A stretch of DNA of 64,000 bases from Cladopsammia gracilis (Eukaryota > Cnidaria > Anthozoa > Scleractinia > Dendrophylliidae). The stretch covers positions 621,238 to 685,237 of the forward strand of contig JAJGOT010000462.1 in the NCBI GenBank assembly GCA_022457155.1. Direction: 5' to 3'. The translations under genes and the position numbers were made by a program. This document shows, piece by piece, positions 1 to 11,709 of the stretch. The notes under the pieces were generated by a model. That model was not told the DNA's origin. It was given only the letters and a program-made list of their open reading frames with translations, and did no database searches. Every line of letters begins with the position of its first letter. The stretch's first letter is position 1.

Positions 1-302
1 TATACCTTTGTCCTATAGCACACAATGTTGGTCTGTTCCGCATTCATATTTATTAGTTTTAAACAGAAAACTCTGCTAATTTTAGTCCCTGCTGATCGCT
101 TCATTAACAGGTGGCTATCAAATTAGACCACTTGTGATATCAAACCCCAATCAAGCTTACATAAAGGAAAAGATCTCAGTCATGTCTGTTTTTCTAAACT
201 TTCCCATTTCCGTTTATAACGAAAAGAAAGAGTAAAGATACCACACAAAGCAATTACGTCTATACCTTACAGATTTTTAACTCTTCTTGCAACCTTTGCA
301 TA
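1..302. other. intron of the plus-strand paralogue
   Basis: Bases about 60-240 resemble the intron downstream of the first discoidin exon at 3880-4050. This implies another exon of the same type just before the window. No coding signal within. Confidence 0.6.
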
Positions 303-486
303 ATGCTCACTATAATACTTGTCATGTTAAGTTCCTTTGATGTGTTTGAATTATTCAACTCACCCACATATTCAGGCACAACACCTGAAGTGCCTTCTCA
401 GCTACATCTAGGTGTTGGGCAAAGTTTAGTAGGCCCAGTCTATCTGCCTGCTTCAACAAAGCTGCAGGAAGACCAGACCCAGCATT

Positions 487-1335
487 AAATACATTGACTG
501 CAACTCCAAAAATCTCATTTACATGGTAAACTGTCGACGTTGTAACAAACAGTACATAGGTGAGACGAAACGACAACTTAAAGACCCCTTTAACGAACAC
601 CGACGACCGGCTGACAGACCCACCACTTTCTCTAGACCTACTGCAGTTTCGGATCATTTTCTTTCCGACGACCATTTACCTACCGACATAGAACTTATTC
701 CATTAGAACTCATACATTCATCTCGTGACGCTACACGCTTAAATTTTATCGAAAGAGGTCAAAACCTTGAACTCAAAGGTAAAAACTTCGCATTTATATA
801 TTTTACATATCTTCTTTCATTAGTTTAATCTTCTTCTTCTTCTTCTTCTTCTTCTTCTTCTTCTTCTTTTTCCATTAAACTTGCGTCCTTTACTTTTGAA
901 GATTTTTGCAAGCGTTAAAAGTATACATTCACAACAATAACAGTAAAACTAAATATCAAATCAATAAATAAAGGAAAGAAATGGTCATGTCTAGTAATCA
1001 AGACTAGCAAGCCTTTGTTTAAAGGAGGCCAAGGTCGATGCTTGCACTACATCGTCTGGAAGACTGTTCCAATCTCTGATCGTTCTTGGGAAATGGGAGT
1101 AGAGGTGGAAGTTCGTTTTTGATCTTGGGACTTTATCTTATACGTTTTTGTTTCTCTTAAATTTAAATTGCAACGTTTCATCTGATATTTTTAAATTGTA
1201 ACGTCTTTCCATTGTATTCTTATATCCTTTTGTTTCTTGGCGATTCATATGGTAACGTTTTTCTTGTAGTCATTTTATTCACTGAAGAAGTCAGGCCGTG
1301 CCTGACGAAATATTGGAAAGAATATAATCCCAGTT
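487..1335 (+). pseudogene. Penelope-like element 3' fragment (GIY-YIG)
   Basis: A reading frame from about 523 contains CRRCNKQYIGETKRQLKD, then an NEH and a terminal RLNFIERGQ, the order seen in the GIY-YIG endonuclease of Penelope-like retroelements. The reverse transcriptase part is absent. Downstream, at 1281-1320, the CTGAAGAAG...GACGAAATATTGG motif resembles the post-ORF tail of such elements. Fragment only, lying in an intron of the paralogue. Confidence 0.7.
829..868. repeat. (TTC)n microsatellite
   Basis: About 13 uninterrupted TTC units next to the Penelope-like fragment. Confidence 0.95.
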
Positions 1336-1678
1336 GTACAGTCAGCCTTGCTTTATTAGTTCCTTCGTATTTATATTAAATTTGCTGAGTAGATCCACCA
1401 GGATCCGACGCTTTTGCATTGTCCGTTGGCCCTTGCAGATATTTCCAAAGTGTTCACCTTCGCATATTGCAGGTTGGTCATTTTGTACTTTAGTTCCTGC
1501 TCACGTATTACTTCACTGGAGCAAGGGCGAGTTATTCCTTTTTAGCCACTGCCATTCTCACTTGCTCGACTCCTCCTCCTTGGCTTTCTCATGGGTGATA
1601 TAACCGCTTTTTATCTTTCCGTTGCTTTTAAATCTCTTTTTTCTATACCAGGACTCAGAAGACCTATCCTTAAAATAC

Positions 1679-1679
1679 C

Positions 1680-1730
<51 letters not shown>
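1679..1730. repeat. (TAA)n microsatellite
   Basis: About 17 TAA units. The duplicated copy near 9131 has only a few units, so the tract expanded or shrank after duplication. Confidence 0.95.
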
Positions 1731-1731
<1 letters not shown>

Positions 1732-2152
1732 GTGCAGGTTTAGCCTCGTATTCAGGTGGCATGCATTCCCAATGTCATTTGTCAGGAGCTCAAGCTGTAA
1801 TGCAGGGTAGTGTGATATACATGAACATCTGTTTTACAAACTATTCGAAAAACTGATGAAACATTCGAACACAATTGTGGCGGCACGCACACGTGACGGG
1901 AAGTCATCTCAACTGGTAGCGATCCAGTACCTACAACACTTTTGTGAAGTTAGACTGCTATGAAGCTTACCCATGATCATGAAAGGACAAATCTCAATTT
2001 TTTCTATTTTTCTGAGCTTATGCATTTCTGTAAATAACACAAAAGAATGTGAAGATATGGCACAAGCATTGAAGACACTACCATTCTCACAATCAAAGCG
2101 TGACTTATACCTTATAGGTTTTCTAACACTTTCTTGTGTCGTTATGATTTAG

Positions 2153-2291
2153 GAATTTGCTGGGAATGCAGACCAGGACACTGTTGTTAGCCACACACTC
2201 ATCAATCCAATCACGGCACGTTACATCCGTTTTCGCCCAACAGCATGGCACAGTCACATATCCATGAGGGTGGAAATCTTTGGCTGTGAAG
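2153..2291 (+). CDS. discoidin exon 2, plus-strand paralogue, unit 1
   Basis: 139-bp exon between a TTTAG acceptor and a GTACTA donor, phase 0 in and phase 1 out, exactly as in the minus-strand array. Encodes EFAGNADQDTVVSHTLIN through RVEIFGCE. Its partner first exon must lie before base 1: bases 60-160 match the intron that follows the first exon in the next unit. Confidence 0.8.
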
Positions 2292-2455
2292 GTACTAAAA
2301 GTTTTTTCTATTTTTTAAAGGAAATGAGTCTTGGGGTTGTTTGTTCCAATTTATTTGTTTTCCGTGAGGGACAAATACACTTCTTTCTAGAATAAAAACA
2401 GGGCAAACACGTTCCACGTAATTCACATTAAAATAGTACTTATGGTGATTTGTAG

Positions 2456-2640
2456 AATGTAAAAACGATTTCCGCCTGGAAAACAGTGCGATCTCTGATG
2501 CACAGGTCAGCGCTTCTTCAGAGTGGGAGAGCAATCATGCTGCCATTCAGGAACGATTAAGGTTCCAAGCAGGTTCAGGCAAAAGGGGTGACTGCAAACA
2601 AGTCCGCCTGATATGGACACCAGATGGTGTCATTGACATT
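2456..2640 (+). pseudogene. deleted discoidin first exon, unit 1
   Basis: Has a TGTAG acceptor and opens ECKNDFRLENSAISDAQVS, but after QAGSGKRG it jumps to CKQVRLIWTPDGV, which resembles the end of a normal exon. About 43 central residues are therefore deleted. No consensus donor is seen at the expected place. It is shared with the second unit, so the deletion predates the duplication. Confidence 0.7.
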
Positions 2641-2695
2641 TTGCATAAATTTTTATCAATCGGGAATCTGATCCCTCTTGTTATTGAAGCATTAA

Positions 2696-3414
2696 GGTTA
2701 CAGTGTACCTTCAGATCGAAAATTTATCGAAAATTTTTTTTTGGCGTCAAAATAAAGTTTACAGAATGAACTTTCATCCCAAAAAAAAATTATCGACAAA
2801 TAGTGAAAATTGACGGAGAAATGACGGTATAACTTTTGTGGGCGGAGTTTGTTTATGAAGCGATATGTTTTTTTAAGCGCCGTTTTCTCAAAGTTCATTT
2901 TTCGCTTGTTGGGGACACTTTAAAAAGCTACAACTCAAAGGAAATTTGTTCGATTTTCCTCAAATTTGGACAGAAGCTAGGCTAACATATAATCAACAAA
3001 AACGTGTCGGCGAATTTCTTATTTCCGAAAACTTTTTCGTCAAGAGCCATTTCCGTGCGATCATTCCAATTTTTTTCTCCCTGTTTCGAAAATATTCTGT
3101 AACTTTTCACTGCAATTGAATATGGGAAATCGCCGACACGTTTTTTTGGGGCTTTGTGTCCGGAAACCCGAGAACAAATCAAATTAGCAAAATACAATAA
3201 TCGCTTTGAGTTATAGCGTTTTAAAGCTGATTCGGACGTTCGAATTAAGACGTCGTAAAAAATTCGACAATTCACTTTATTACCAAATGGTTTCCATATT
3301 TTGATAGCCAGCTCTATAAGCTTTAATTTGATGTCTGGGTTTAGGTATATTAAGTGTAATCTTAAGACGCTAGAGCTGTTATACTGGAGACACCCCCGAA
3401 GGTACACTGTAACC
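2696..3414. mobile_element. TTAA-flanked non-autonomous DNA element, family 1, copy 1
   Basis: 719 bp between TTAA at 2692-2695 and 3415-3418. Termini are perfect 17-bp inverted repeats GGTTACAGTGTACCTTC. No transposase seen. TTAA duplication fits a piggyBac-type mobiliser. A second copy lies at 20095-20814 with the same ends and over 90 percent visible identity. Confidence 0.85.
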
Positions 3415-3514
3415 TTAAGTCAGTTGGACAGTTGATAAAAACAGTTGATTAGTTAGCATGCTTTCAACAAATACGCCTTTAAACTTGCTAAGTTACTTTT
3501 ATGTCGAATCAAAG

Positions 3515-3834
3515 GATGTTATGGTGCCCTCGGCATGGAAAACGGTGCGATCTCTGATGCAAAAATCAGTGCCTCTTCAGAGTGGGATAGCAATCATGCT
3601 GCCATCCAGGGACGATTAAACTTTCAAGCCGATTCGGGCAAAATGGGAGCATGGTCTGCTAAGACAAATGATGTTAATCAATGGCTCCAGATTGATTTGA
3701 TGAAAGAGAACACTAAAATAACTGCTCTGGCAACGCAGGGGAGAAATGGCGTGTCCCAGTGGGTTACCAAGTACAAGGTGCAGTACAGTGCCGACGGTGT
3801 CAATTTTTACATCTACACGGAGCAAGGAGAAAAG
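3515..3834 (+). CDS. discoidin exon 1, plus-strand paralogue, unit 1
   Basis: 320-bp exon, phase 1 in, phase 0 out (donor GTAAGC). Starts CYGALGMENGAISDAK and keeps the W-rich core [11 protein letters not shown] and QWVTKYKVQYSADGV. Pairs with the exon at 9558-9696 across a 5.7-kb intron that contains a Ty3/Gypsy relic. Confidence 0.8.
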
Positions 3835-4030
3835 GTAAGCTGGGCCTTCTTTCCAGAAAAGGCGCACAGTGTAAATAGTTTTTGTGTATTTCAACTGCTC
3901 ATTAGTTTTAAGGACAAAACTCTGCTATTCACACCTTGGACCTTTGATAAGTTATCATTTTTCGTCCCTGCTGATCGCTTCATTAATTAGTGGCTATCGA
4001 ATTAGATCACTTTAATTTGTGAGATTAAAC

Positions 4031-5430
4031 TCCAATCAAGCTTACACATAAACACTAATGAGTGAATACATTTCAATCCTTTCTCTTTTCCTAAACTCTA
4101 CAGATCAGCTTCTGTATTGTTATATTGTCTTACCTTTGTTATTTTCAATTATATTACTTTTCCCTGCCTCGAATAACGTTTTTGCTAATTTGTAGGGTAA
4201 TTATATTTAAGTTTATATGTCTAATAAATTTTTGTTTGTTGTTGTTTGTTGTAAACCTACCAATTTCTGTTAATAACTAAAAGGGAGAGTGAAGATACTA
4301 CACAAAGCCTAGAAATCTATACGAAACAGATTTCCTAACGCTTCTTGTTCCTTTACATACTGCCTACAATGCAGACAATTGGTGCATATATGCCATTTTC
4401 TTGGACAATCTATCTATCTTAATAAGATAAGCTTTGAAGCCGTAGTCACAGGTCGGTTTTGCCCAGTCCGTTGTCCTTGAATGTCTTAGTTGGCCATGAA
4501 CAACTACTGTTAGTGATTTGATTTTTCTCCGTTATTTTCTGCTCTCATCTTTCTCTTTAAGTGCTGGAGTTCAGATTATCTCCAAACTCATAGTTTATGA
4601 ATGTCGCTTTTTCCTTCGCAAACTACTTTAGAAAACTTCAATTTTTTTCCTTCACCGATAATTCTTCCTGCTTGTTCGCTTTTTCCTTCGCAAACTACTT
4701 TAGAAAACTTCAATTTTTTCCTTCACCGATAATTCTTCCTGCTTGTTCAGTCCACTTTTAAGTGGACAATTAAAATTATCCTAAAAAATGAAAGCTTCAT
4801 GTTAAGTTCCTTTGATGTGTTTCATTTATTCAACTCTATAAACTAATTTCGATTTTGAGATGAAGCTTTGCGACTCCGCCCAATACGGAATATATTTGCT
4901 TCCAACGCCGTCAATATAATGCAGTATTGACGCTACTCTCCAGCTTTTTTAATGTGCGTCTTTGCTATTACATGGGGCAGTTCAAAGTGTTCACGTTAAG
5001 TTCTCTTTCCAACATTGTACTGTACTGTGTACTGATAGGTAGACGCAACTTTCGATAAAGGCTGTAGCCGTCTGAACTTGTTTGAATTATCTTTCTCTAT
5101 GCAGGTTTCAAAGTTTTGCATAAAGGAAGGATACTTTAAATCTAACAACATGTACTCGACGTTAGGCATGGAAACGACTTGAAGCAGTGTTTTGCAATCT
5201 CATTACTTTTTCCTTGCCTTCTGTGGTGTTATCTTCTGGGGGGATGGAAATGAACAGGAGACCACATGGCCTTTCGCATCCAACATGGCGTGGTCGACAG
5301 ATTCAACAGCATAAATAGCGTCGAACTGTCTTGCTTGAGTTTAGCATTACTCGCACGCCGATCACTATCAATCGACGTTAGAGTCTTCATTTATCAGGTC
5401 AGGACAAACTTATTTGACGAGAGTTTTACC
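4031..5430. other. intron DNA without recognised gene
   Basis: AT-rich intron of the paralogue. The only structure found is a tandem duplication of about 64 bp at about 4610-4746 (repeated CGCTTTTTCCTTCGCAAAC). No long terminal repeat for the neighbouring Gypsy relic was identified here. Confidence 0.5.
4610..4746. repeat. 64-bp direct tandem duplication
   Basis: Two adjacent nearly identical copies containing CTTCGCAAACTACTTTAGAA and ending CCTGCTTGTTC. Confidence 0.85.
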
Positions 5431-5439
5431 CGCTTTACA

Positions 5440-8110
5440 AGATAAGCTGCCGAAACCAAAACCCACCGATGGAACCGATGGGGCCGATACGAGTCCAGCA
5501 ACACCAAATCTCCCAATTATTTCTTTTCAAATCGCACGAGTGCTGTAGTTGGATATCGCAACCTCTATTCCGGACGGATTCTAAATTTGGAAGCAGCGAT
5601 GGAACTCTGCAGTAACTATCCTAGGTTTCTCTGATCTCTCACAAGAAACCAAACAAGGATTATTTACAAATGTTCTTAGCGATGACGCTGTCAAAAGAAT
5701 GAATCTCTCAGGACTCAATGATGTCGCTGCCATCATTAAATCTTTCCAATCCCAGGTATGTCGTAGCACAAGTATCTTTGTTCACGAATACAAGTTTCAC
5801 AACAGATCTGAAGGGTCCAATGAGTCTTTTGAAGAATTTTACACTGATTTATAGTCCCTTTTGAATAAATTAGAATATGCAGACTGTTGCAAGTCTGAAT
5901 TCAAGATGTCATGTAGGGAACGAGTTCTTCTTGCAAGATTAGTGGCTGGCATGAGGTCCAATGATGTTCGAAAGAGTCTTCTGCATATCAAAGATCTAAC
6001 CCTCGAAAAAACTTTGCAACATTTTCAAGTCGTCGAAGCTACTTCAATCCAGGCGAGTCAATTTTCCTCCCAAGAAAACAAATCAGGTGCCTCTACCTAC
6101 AAAACAGAACAAGTCAAAAAACAGCCCCTCTCTTTCTGAAACACGAGAAGACTCTCCTAGGAAATGTAAATTCTGCATGAAATTCCATGTTTTCTAAAGG
6201 GAACTATGCCCTGCAAAAGATTCCATTTGCAAAGCCTGCAACAACAAAGGCCATTGGGCTAACTCCCCCATGTTCCTCAACAACCTCAAGACTGTTACAG
6301 GGCGGTCCAATGAGGAGAGCAAGTCAGATTCTTGCCCAGCTCAGCCTAGATCCTCTAATCATCCTTCCCTCCAACTGATTTGTGCTGATGGCGAATCTCA
6401 ACCAAACCCCACTGCATCTGTCAAGACCATTAACCTTTCTGCTATTCCAACTATTGGCACTCACTGCTTTACCGATTTTGTTATTGGAAATCGCGGTGGT
6501 TGATCGCGGTGCCAACATGGTTATGACTGGATCACTCGACTTGAAACTCCTGAATGGCACTATCAACTTGAGTGTGGCTCAGTTAAAACTGCTGGCGGAA
6601 ATAACTTTGAAGTTAAAGCACGTGTACTCCTGAAGATTTCCTGGCCCCCAGAGGAACCAGTTATCTCAATAACCGGTGGTTTCACATCGTCCAAGGTGAA
6701 GATGGAGTTGTCCTTGGCACTCCTGCATGCCGCGCTCTTGGAGTCATTGATGACCAGTGGCCCTTGTCTACATTGGAAGAAAAAGTCCAACTCACTTCTG
6801 CAACTGTAAAAACCGTTGAAGCGGACACTGTCCAACCCTCACCTGGTTACACTATGCTAATGCAAAATTAACAGATCTCTAAAATCAGCAATCTGAACCT
6901 TCTACCCCACCTTCCGATGATGACTTATTGTCTAATTTGGATTGGACACATAACCCAACCTACTCCCAAGTACATGTCATTGGAGCTTCCTTAAAACTAC
7001 CTACCATTGACAAAAACGCTGACGACACCAATTTGTCTCATCTTTTACATGACTATACATATTCTTTGATGACCCTGTTCTTCTCGAAATGCCAGGTGAC
7101 CCCTTTCGGATCAACCCAATTCCACACCCTACGCCCAATTAAAGACAAGAAAGTTCCTATCCCTTACCTCGAGCAGCTAAAGAGACAGCTTAATGAAATG
7201 GAGCAACTTGGTGTAAATCTCAGTGTACGAAGAACCAAGTCCTTGGTGTCATCCAATCGTAATAGCAAAACTCAGAGTTTGCATCGACTTTACTCATTTG
7301 AATAAATTTATTCAACGTGAATATCATCTGAGTAACTCTCCATTTGAAGCAGTCACCAGTATGCCTCAAGAGGAGCTCGCATACTTCTGCAAGTTTGATG
7401 CTCGACAAGGTTACTGGCAAGTCCCAATTGCTCTTGAGTCTCGCCATCTCACCTGTTGAATTACACTATTCGGTCGATATGTGTGTAATCGAGCTGCGTT
7501 TTGAATTAACAGCATCTCTGAATGGTACAATTAAATCATCGGATGGACAAGGCCATTGCTGGCCGAGAAGGAGTTCGCAAGATCGTTGATGCAAACAAAG
7601 TCACAACTTGCCGTCACTGAAGTCGATTTTGGTGGATTCCACTTGTCGAAAACTGGAATCCAGGCCAGCCCTGACCTATCGAAGGCCATCAGAGATTTTT
7701 GCTCGACCAAGAAATTTCACTGATCTTCGCTCATGGTTTGGGTTGGTAAACCAACCTGGCAATTTCTCCAAGGAACTCACTGAAATCATGGAGTCCTTCC
7801 GCCTTCTTCTTTCAAAGGATGTAGTCTTCCAGTGGCTACCTGAACATGACCTTGCTTTTGCTGAATCAAAGTCTCGCTTCATTTTCACACCTATTCATAC
7901 CTAGTTTGGTGTTCGTCGACAAATAATTCTTGCTACCGCTACGCTATGATAGAACCTGAGGCTCTTGCAGCTTGCTGGGCTATAAAGAAGTGCGATATTT
8001 TTATTTAGGGCCTGCTTCACTTCACTCTCCTTACTGACCATCAGCCTCTTATTCCAATATTCAATTCTAAGGGAATTGCAGATGTTGAGAATCCTAGGCT
8101 CTAGCCATTC
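5440..8110 (+). pseudogene. degenerate Ty3/Gypsy-like retrotransposon (gag-pol)
   Basis: Pieces in three frames appear in the right order. A capsid-like region spans about 5585-6130. A zinc-knuckle remnant (CKACNNKGHW) lies near 6225-6255, followed by a poorly conserved protease region. Reverse transcriptase starts with the VCIDFTHLNKF and KFDARQGYWQVPI blocks at 7270-7435 and continues in other frames. A connection-domain piece follows (VDFGGFHLSKTG, near 7620). An RNase H piece comes last (EPEALAACWAIKKCDIF, TDHQPL, 7945-8060). Many stops and frameshifts; no integrase or terminal repeats recognised. Old and inactive. Confidence 0.75.
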
Positions 8111-8899
8111 TCCTTCAGAGCACAATGGGTGAAATGAAATGATCATTTGATAGCATAATTTTTTTTATGCTCTTTCTAGCTTTCCTGTGGGTCAGCCATC
8201 ACTTGACGACGAACTGTGTGAAACGCACGCTGAAGCAGCCGTAAAGATACATTTTGCTGATAACTCAAGTAGTTTAAGGCCTGGGTCAAGGGCTTTGACC
8301 AGGAAAAAACGGTTTATTTGTAATAACTTGTACAAACGGAATGGGACTGAATCGAAATTTAGCACATAGAAAGTTATTGTCGTCCTTAACATTTTTAAGT
8401 ATAATAAGCTTTGGCATAGGTCACGTGACATGTCACGTGGCCATTTTTTTAAAATAGCAAATATTTGACGAATTGGTGACGGGTTTAAGAGAAACATCAA
8501 ATAAAAATGCTTTTCTGATGTAGATTAAATATCTCCAGCCCTTCACGTTTGGAATGAGTGTCCATTGATCTCTAAAAATAAATTATGAGGACAAAGGTCA
8601 TTTTTCAGTCCAAAATTCAACCTATAATTATTTATAACTGCCATTTAAAGACTTTTAAAGTTAGTGGTATCTGGATGACGTCTTTGTTGCAATGCTCATG
8701 CGAGTCTGCTGAGTTAATCGGACTGGGTGCTGGTGGTGATGTTCCGTTAGGCGTGTCCACTGAGATGGGTTCCGATGCTCATTTGGTATTGCGTAAGGCT
8801 CATTGGTTTCCTCAACAGCACCGGTTTGTTTCTCAATTCATTCATAATAATTAATGCTAACTGCTGCTCTCTCCTCTTCCTTCTCAGCCTCAATTAGAT
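8111..8899. other. intron DNA, nothing recognised except an E-box palindrome
   Basis: No family recognised. A short open frame at 8585-8854 has no visible domain. The tract 8419-8442 is an imperfect palindrome with two CACGTG words. Confidence 0.4.
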
Positions 8900-9557
8900 C
8901 CTTTGCATATTGCGGGTTGGTAATTTTGTGCTTTAGTTCCTGATCACGTAATACTTAACTGGAGCAAGGGCGAGTTATTCTTCCTTTTAGCCGCTGCCAT
9001 TGAAACTAGAAAGACTCACTTGCTCAACTCCTTCTTGACTTTCTCGAGGGTGATATAAGCGCTTTTCTTCATTTCTTTGCTTTAAATCTCTTTTTTCTAA
9101 CCAGGACAAAGTAGACCTATCCTTAAAATATCATAATAATAATATTAAGTGCAGGCTTAGCCTCGTATTCAGGAGGAATGCATTTCCAACGTCCTTTGTC
9201 AGGAGCTTAAGCTGTAATGCAGGGTAGTGTGATATACATGAACATCTGTTTTTCGGACTATTCGAAAAAATGAACGCGGACATGAACGCTCGAAAAAATT
9301 GTGGCGACACGCGTACGTGACCGGACGTCACCTCAATTGGGATCTACCCAGTACCCACAACACTTTCGTGAAGTTAAACTGCAAGAAAGCTTATCCATAA
9401 ACATGAAAGAACAAATCTCAATTTTTTCTTTTTTTCTAAACCTATGCATTTCCGTAAATAACACAAAAGAGTGTGAAGATATGGCACAAAGCATTGGAGT
9501 CACTACCACTCTATACCTTATAGATTTTCTAACACTTTCATGGTCTTTATGATTTAG

Positions 9558-9696
9558 GAATTTGCTGGGAACGCAGACCAGGACACGGTTGTTAGCTACA
9601 CACTCGTCTATCCAATCACGGCACGTTACATCCGCTTTTGCCCAACAGCATGGTACGGTCACATATCCATGAGGGTGGAAATCTTTGGCTGTGAAG
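9558..9696 (+). CDS. discoidin exon 2, plus-strand paralogue, unit 2
   Basis: 139 bp, TTTAG acceptor and GTACTA donor. Reads EFAGNADQDTVVSYTLVYP to RVEIFGCE. It has an unusual extra Cys (RFCPTAW, where other copies have RFRPTAW) and WYGH in place of WHSH, which suggests relaxed constraint. Confidence 0.78.
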
Positions 9697-9860
9697 GTAC
9701 TAAAAGTTTTTTCTATTTTTTAAAGGAAATGAGTCTAGTGGTTGTTTGTTCCAATTTACATGTTTTCTGTGAGGGACAAATGCACTTTGTCCTAGAATAG
9801 AAACAAGGCAAACACGTTCCAGGTCAGCCACAATAACATCGTACATGTGGTGATTTTTAG

Positions 9861-10045
9861 AATGTAAAAATGCTTTCGGCCTGGAAAACGGTGCGATCTC
9901 TGATGCACAGGTCAGTGCTTCATCAGAGTGGGATAGCAATCATGCTGCAATTCAGGGACGATTAAGGTTCCAAGCAGGTTCAGGCAAAAGGGGTGACTGC
10001 AAACAAGTCCGGCTAATATGGACAGCAGATGGTGTCATTAACATT
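9861..10045 (+). pseudogene. deleted discoidin first exon, unit 2
   Basis: Acceptor TTTTTAG, reads ECKNAFGLENGAISDAQVS, with the same internal deletion (GSGKRGDCKQVR) as the unit 1 pseudo-exon at 2456. Confidence 0.7.
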
Positions 10046-10099
10046 TTGCATAACTTTTATTAACCAGAGATCTGATCTGTTTTGTCATTGAAGCATTAA

Positions 10100-10820
10100 G
10101 TGGCTGTCTAAGATCCTCATAACCAAAATTGGTCATGAAACAGATTACACTTTGTCTAGTAACTATAAAAATACATTTCGTTTGGTCTTAAAATGTTTTC
10201 TTCAGCAATTTACAGGGGGTCCCCTGAGGGATTAAATTTGATATTTTTTTAGTATGAAAAATGCAAAATTTCCCTAACTTTGGCAACCGTCTCACAACAC
10301 TTAAAATTTGATGCAGAGCTAAATTCTACTGTTGTTTGACAGGTACAAGTCTAGTTATTATTACAACGTTATAAAAGTTTCCATATCGCTGTTCCAAGTG
10401 ATTAAAGATAATCATATGGAATAAAAAAACAAACAAACAAAGAACAAAAATTGTATTAGCATAGTTAAACTAGACTTGCCACGCGGGTGTTGTCGACATA
10501 AAAACAAACGCGCATCGTTTGTAATTACAGCCGTGCATATGGTTCATGTTTGTCTGGACAGCGGATACCATCCCAACACATGTATCATGGCGAAAGCGTG
10601 AAGGAAATCAGTGTTTTGATTCAAGTATTTACCCGTACTCAAGCAGATTGACGCTTCCAGGCTTCTTCAATGCACTCTCAGTGATAAGCATGGATAAAAT
10701 TTAAATGAATGACGAGCGGCTGAGTGTAGTTGCTAGACAAAGTGTAATTCACATGCAAGAATTGAAGAAAATCTGTTTCATGACCAATTTTGGTTAAGAG
10801 GATCTTAGGCGGACAGCCAC
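10100..10820. mobile_element. TTAA-flanked non-autonomous DNA element, family 2
   Basis: 721 bp between TTAA at 10096-10099 and 10821-10824. Termini start GTGGCTGTC and continue as about 50 bp of inverted repeat (including CCAAAATTGGTCATGAAACA) with a short indel. Sequence is unrelated to family 1, although the length is nearly the same. It occupies the paralogous intron position of the element at 2696. Confidence 0.85.
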
Positions 10821-10920
10821 TTAAGTCAGTTGAACAGTTAATAAAAACAGCTGATCAGTTGGTATGCTTTCAACACGTACGCCTTTAAACTTGTTAAGTT
10901 ATTTTTATGTCGAATCAAAG

Positions 10921-11243
10921 GATGTTATGGTGCCCTCGGCATGGAAAACGGTGCGATCTCTGATGCACAAATCAGTGCCTCTTCAGAGTGGGATAACAAT
11001 CATGCTGCCATCCAGGGACGATTACACTTCCAAGCAGGTTCCGGCAAAATGGGAGCATGGTCCGCTAAGACAAATGATGTTAATCAATGGCTACAGATTA
11101 ATTTGATGAAAGAGAACACTAAAGTAACTGCTCTGGCAACGCAAGGGAGAAATGGCGTGTCCCAGTGGGTTACCAAATACAAGGTGCAGTACAGTGTCGA
11201 CGAGATAACGTTTATCTACTACTCGGAGCAACAAGGAGAAAGG
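10921..11243 (+). CDS. discoidin exon 1, plus-strand paralogue, unit 2
   Basis: 323 bp, phase 1 in, donor GTAAGA. Reads CYGALGMENGAISDAQIS and VDEITFIYYSEQQGER at the end, where the usual DGVNF motif has been altered. Pairs with the exon at 17511-17649 across an intron containing the whole ISL2EU-like transposon. Confidence 0.78.
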
Positions 11244-11360
11244 GTAAGATTGCTCTCCTCTCTAAAAAAGACTTCAAATCTATACTGCTGTGGTATAATT
11301 CAACTGCTCATCAGTTTTACGGACGTAACCTTTCTATTCACACTTAAAACCTTTAACAGA

Positions 11361-11515
11361 TAGCCCAATTTCGATATATTTCATTTCAACTTGAAACAAA
11401 AGACATCACTACGAGGCTTAGGGGAATAACCATATAAATCCTACTATCATTCATCGAAGCCTCGTAGTGATGTCTTTTGTTTCAAGTTAAATTTTAATAT
11501 ATCGAAATTGGGCTA
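11361..11515. mobile_element. foldback MITE, TA-flanked
   Basis: Near-perfect inverted arms of about 60 bp (TAGCCCAATTTCGATATAT and AAACAAAAGACATCACTACG inside) around a spacer of about 40 bp, with TA on both sides. Fits a Tc1/mariner-type non-autonomous element. Sits just after the discoidin exon at 11243. Confidence 0.8.
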
Positions 11516-11709
11516 TTATCACGTCTCCTACTTTGGCGGTCGCTTTATTAAGAGTAGTGTTTTTAATTAGACCAATTTTATGAAGTTAAACTCCAATTCG
11601 CTTTTATCACAAGCCGCCATTTTGAAATTGACGTCATAAATTATAACGCGAAGACGAGGCTTGGTGTGTAAACATTTTGCTCAGTGACCACAGTCGTCAT
11701 TTTTTCGCG

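Larger units (their letters stand above)
1465..2691 (+). repeat. tandem segmental duplication, copy 1 (paired with 8900-10095)
   Basis: Intron and exon sequence here matches 8900-10095 over its whole length, including exon 2, the pseudo-exon and intron words. Homology resumes at 3419-4000 versus 10825-11365. Exon offsets are 7,405 and 7,406 bp, so the duplicated unit is about 7.4 kb with different later insertions in each copy. Confidence 0.85.
8900..10095 (+). repeat. tandem segmental duplication, copy 2
   Basis: Second copy of 1465-2691, with scattered substitutions and small indels, clearly older than the minus-strand array copies. Confidence 0.85.

Noticed and set aside
8585..8854. 89-codon plus-strand frame
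   Set aside because: No recognisable domain, partner exon or repeat; may be chance in an intron.
2696..10820. Reading the two TTAA elements as diverged copies of one insertion
   Set aside because: Termini and interiors do not resemble each other; only length and target site agree.
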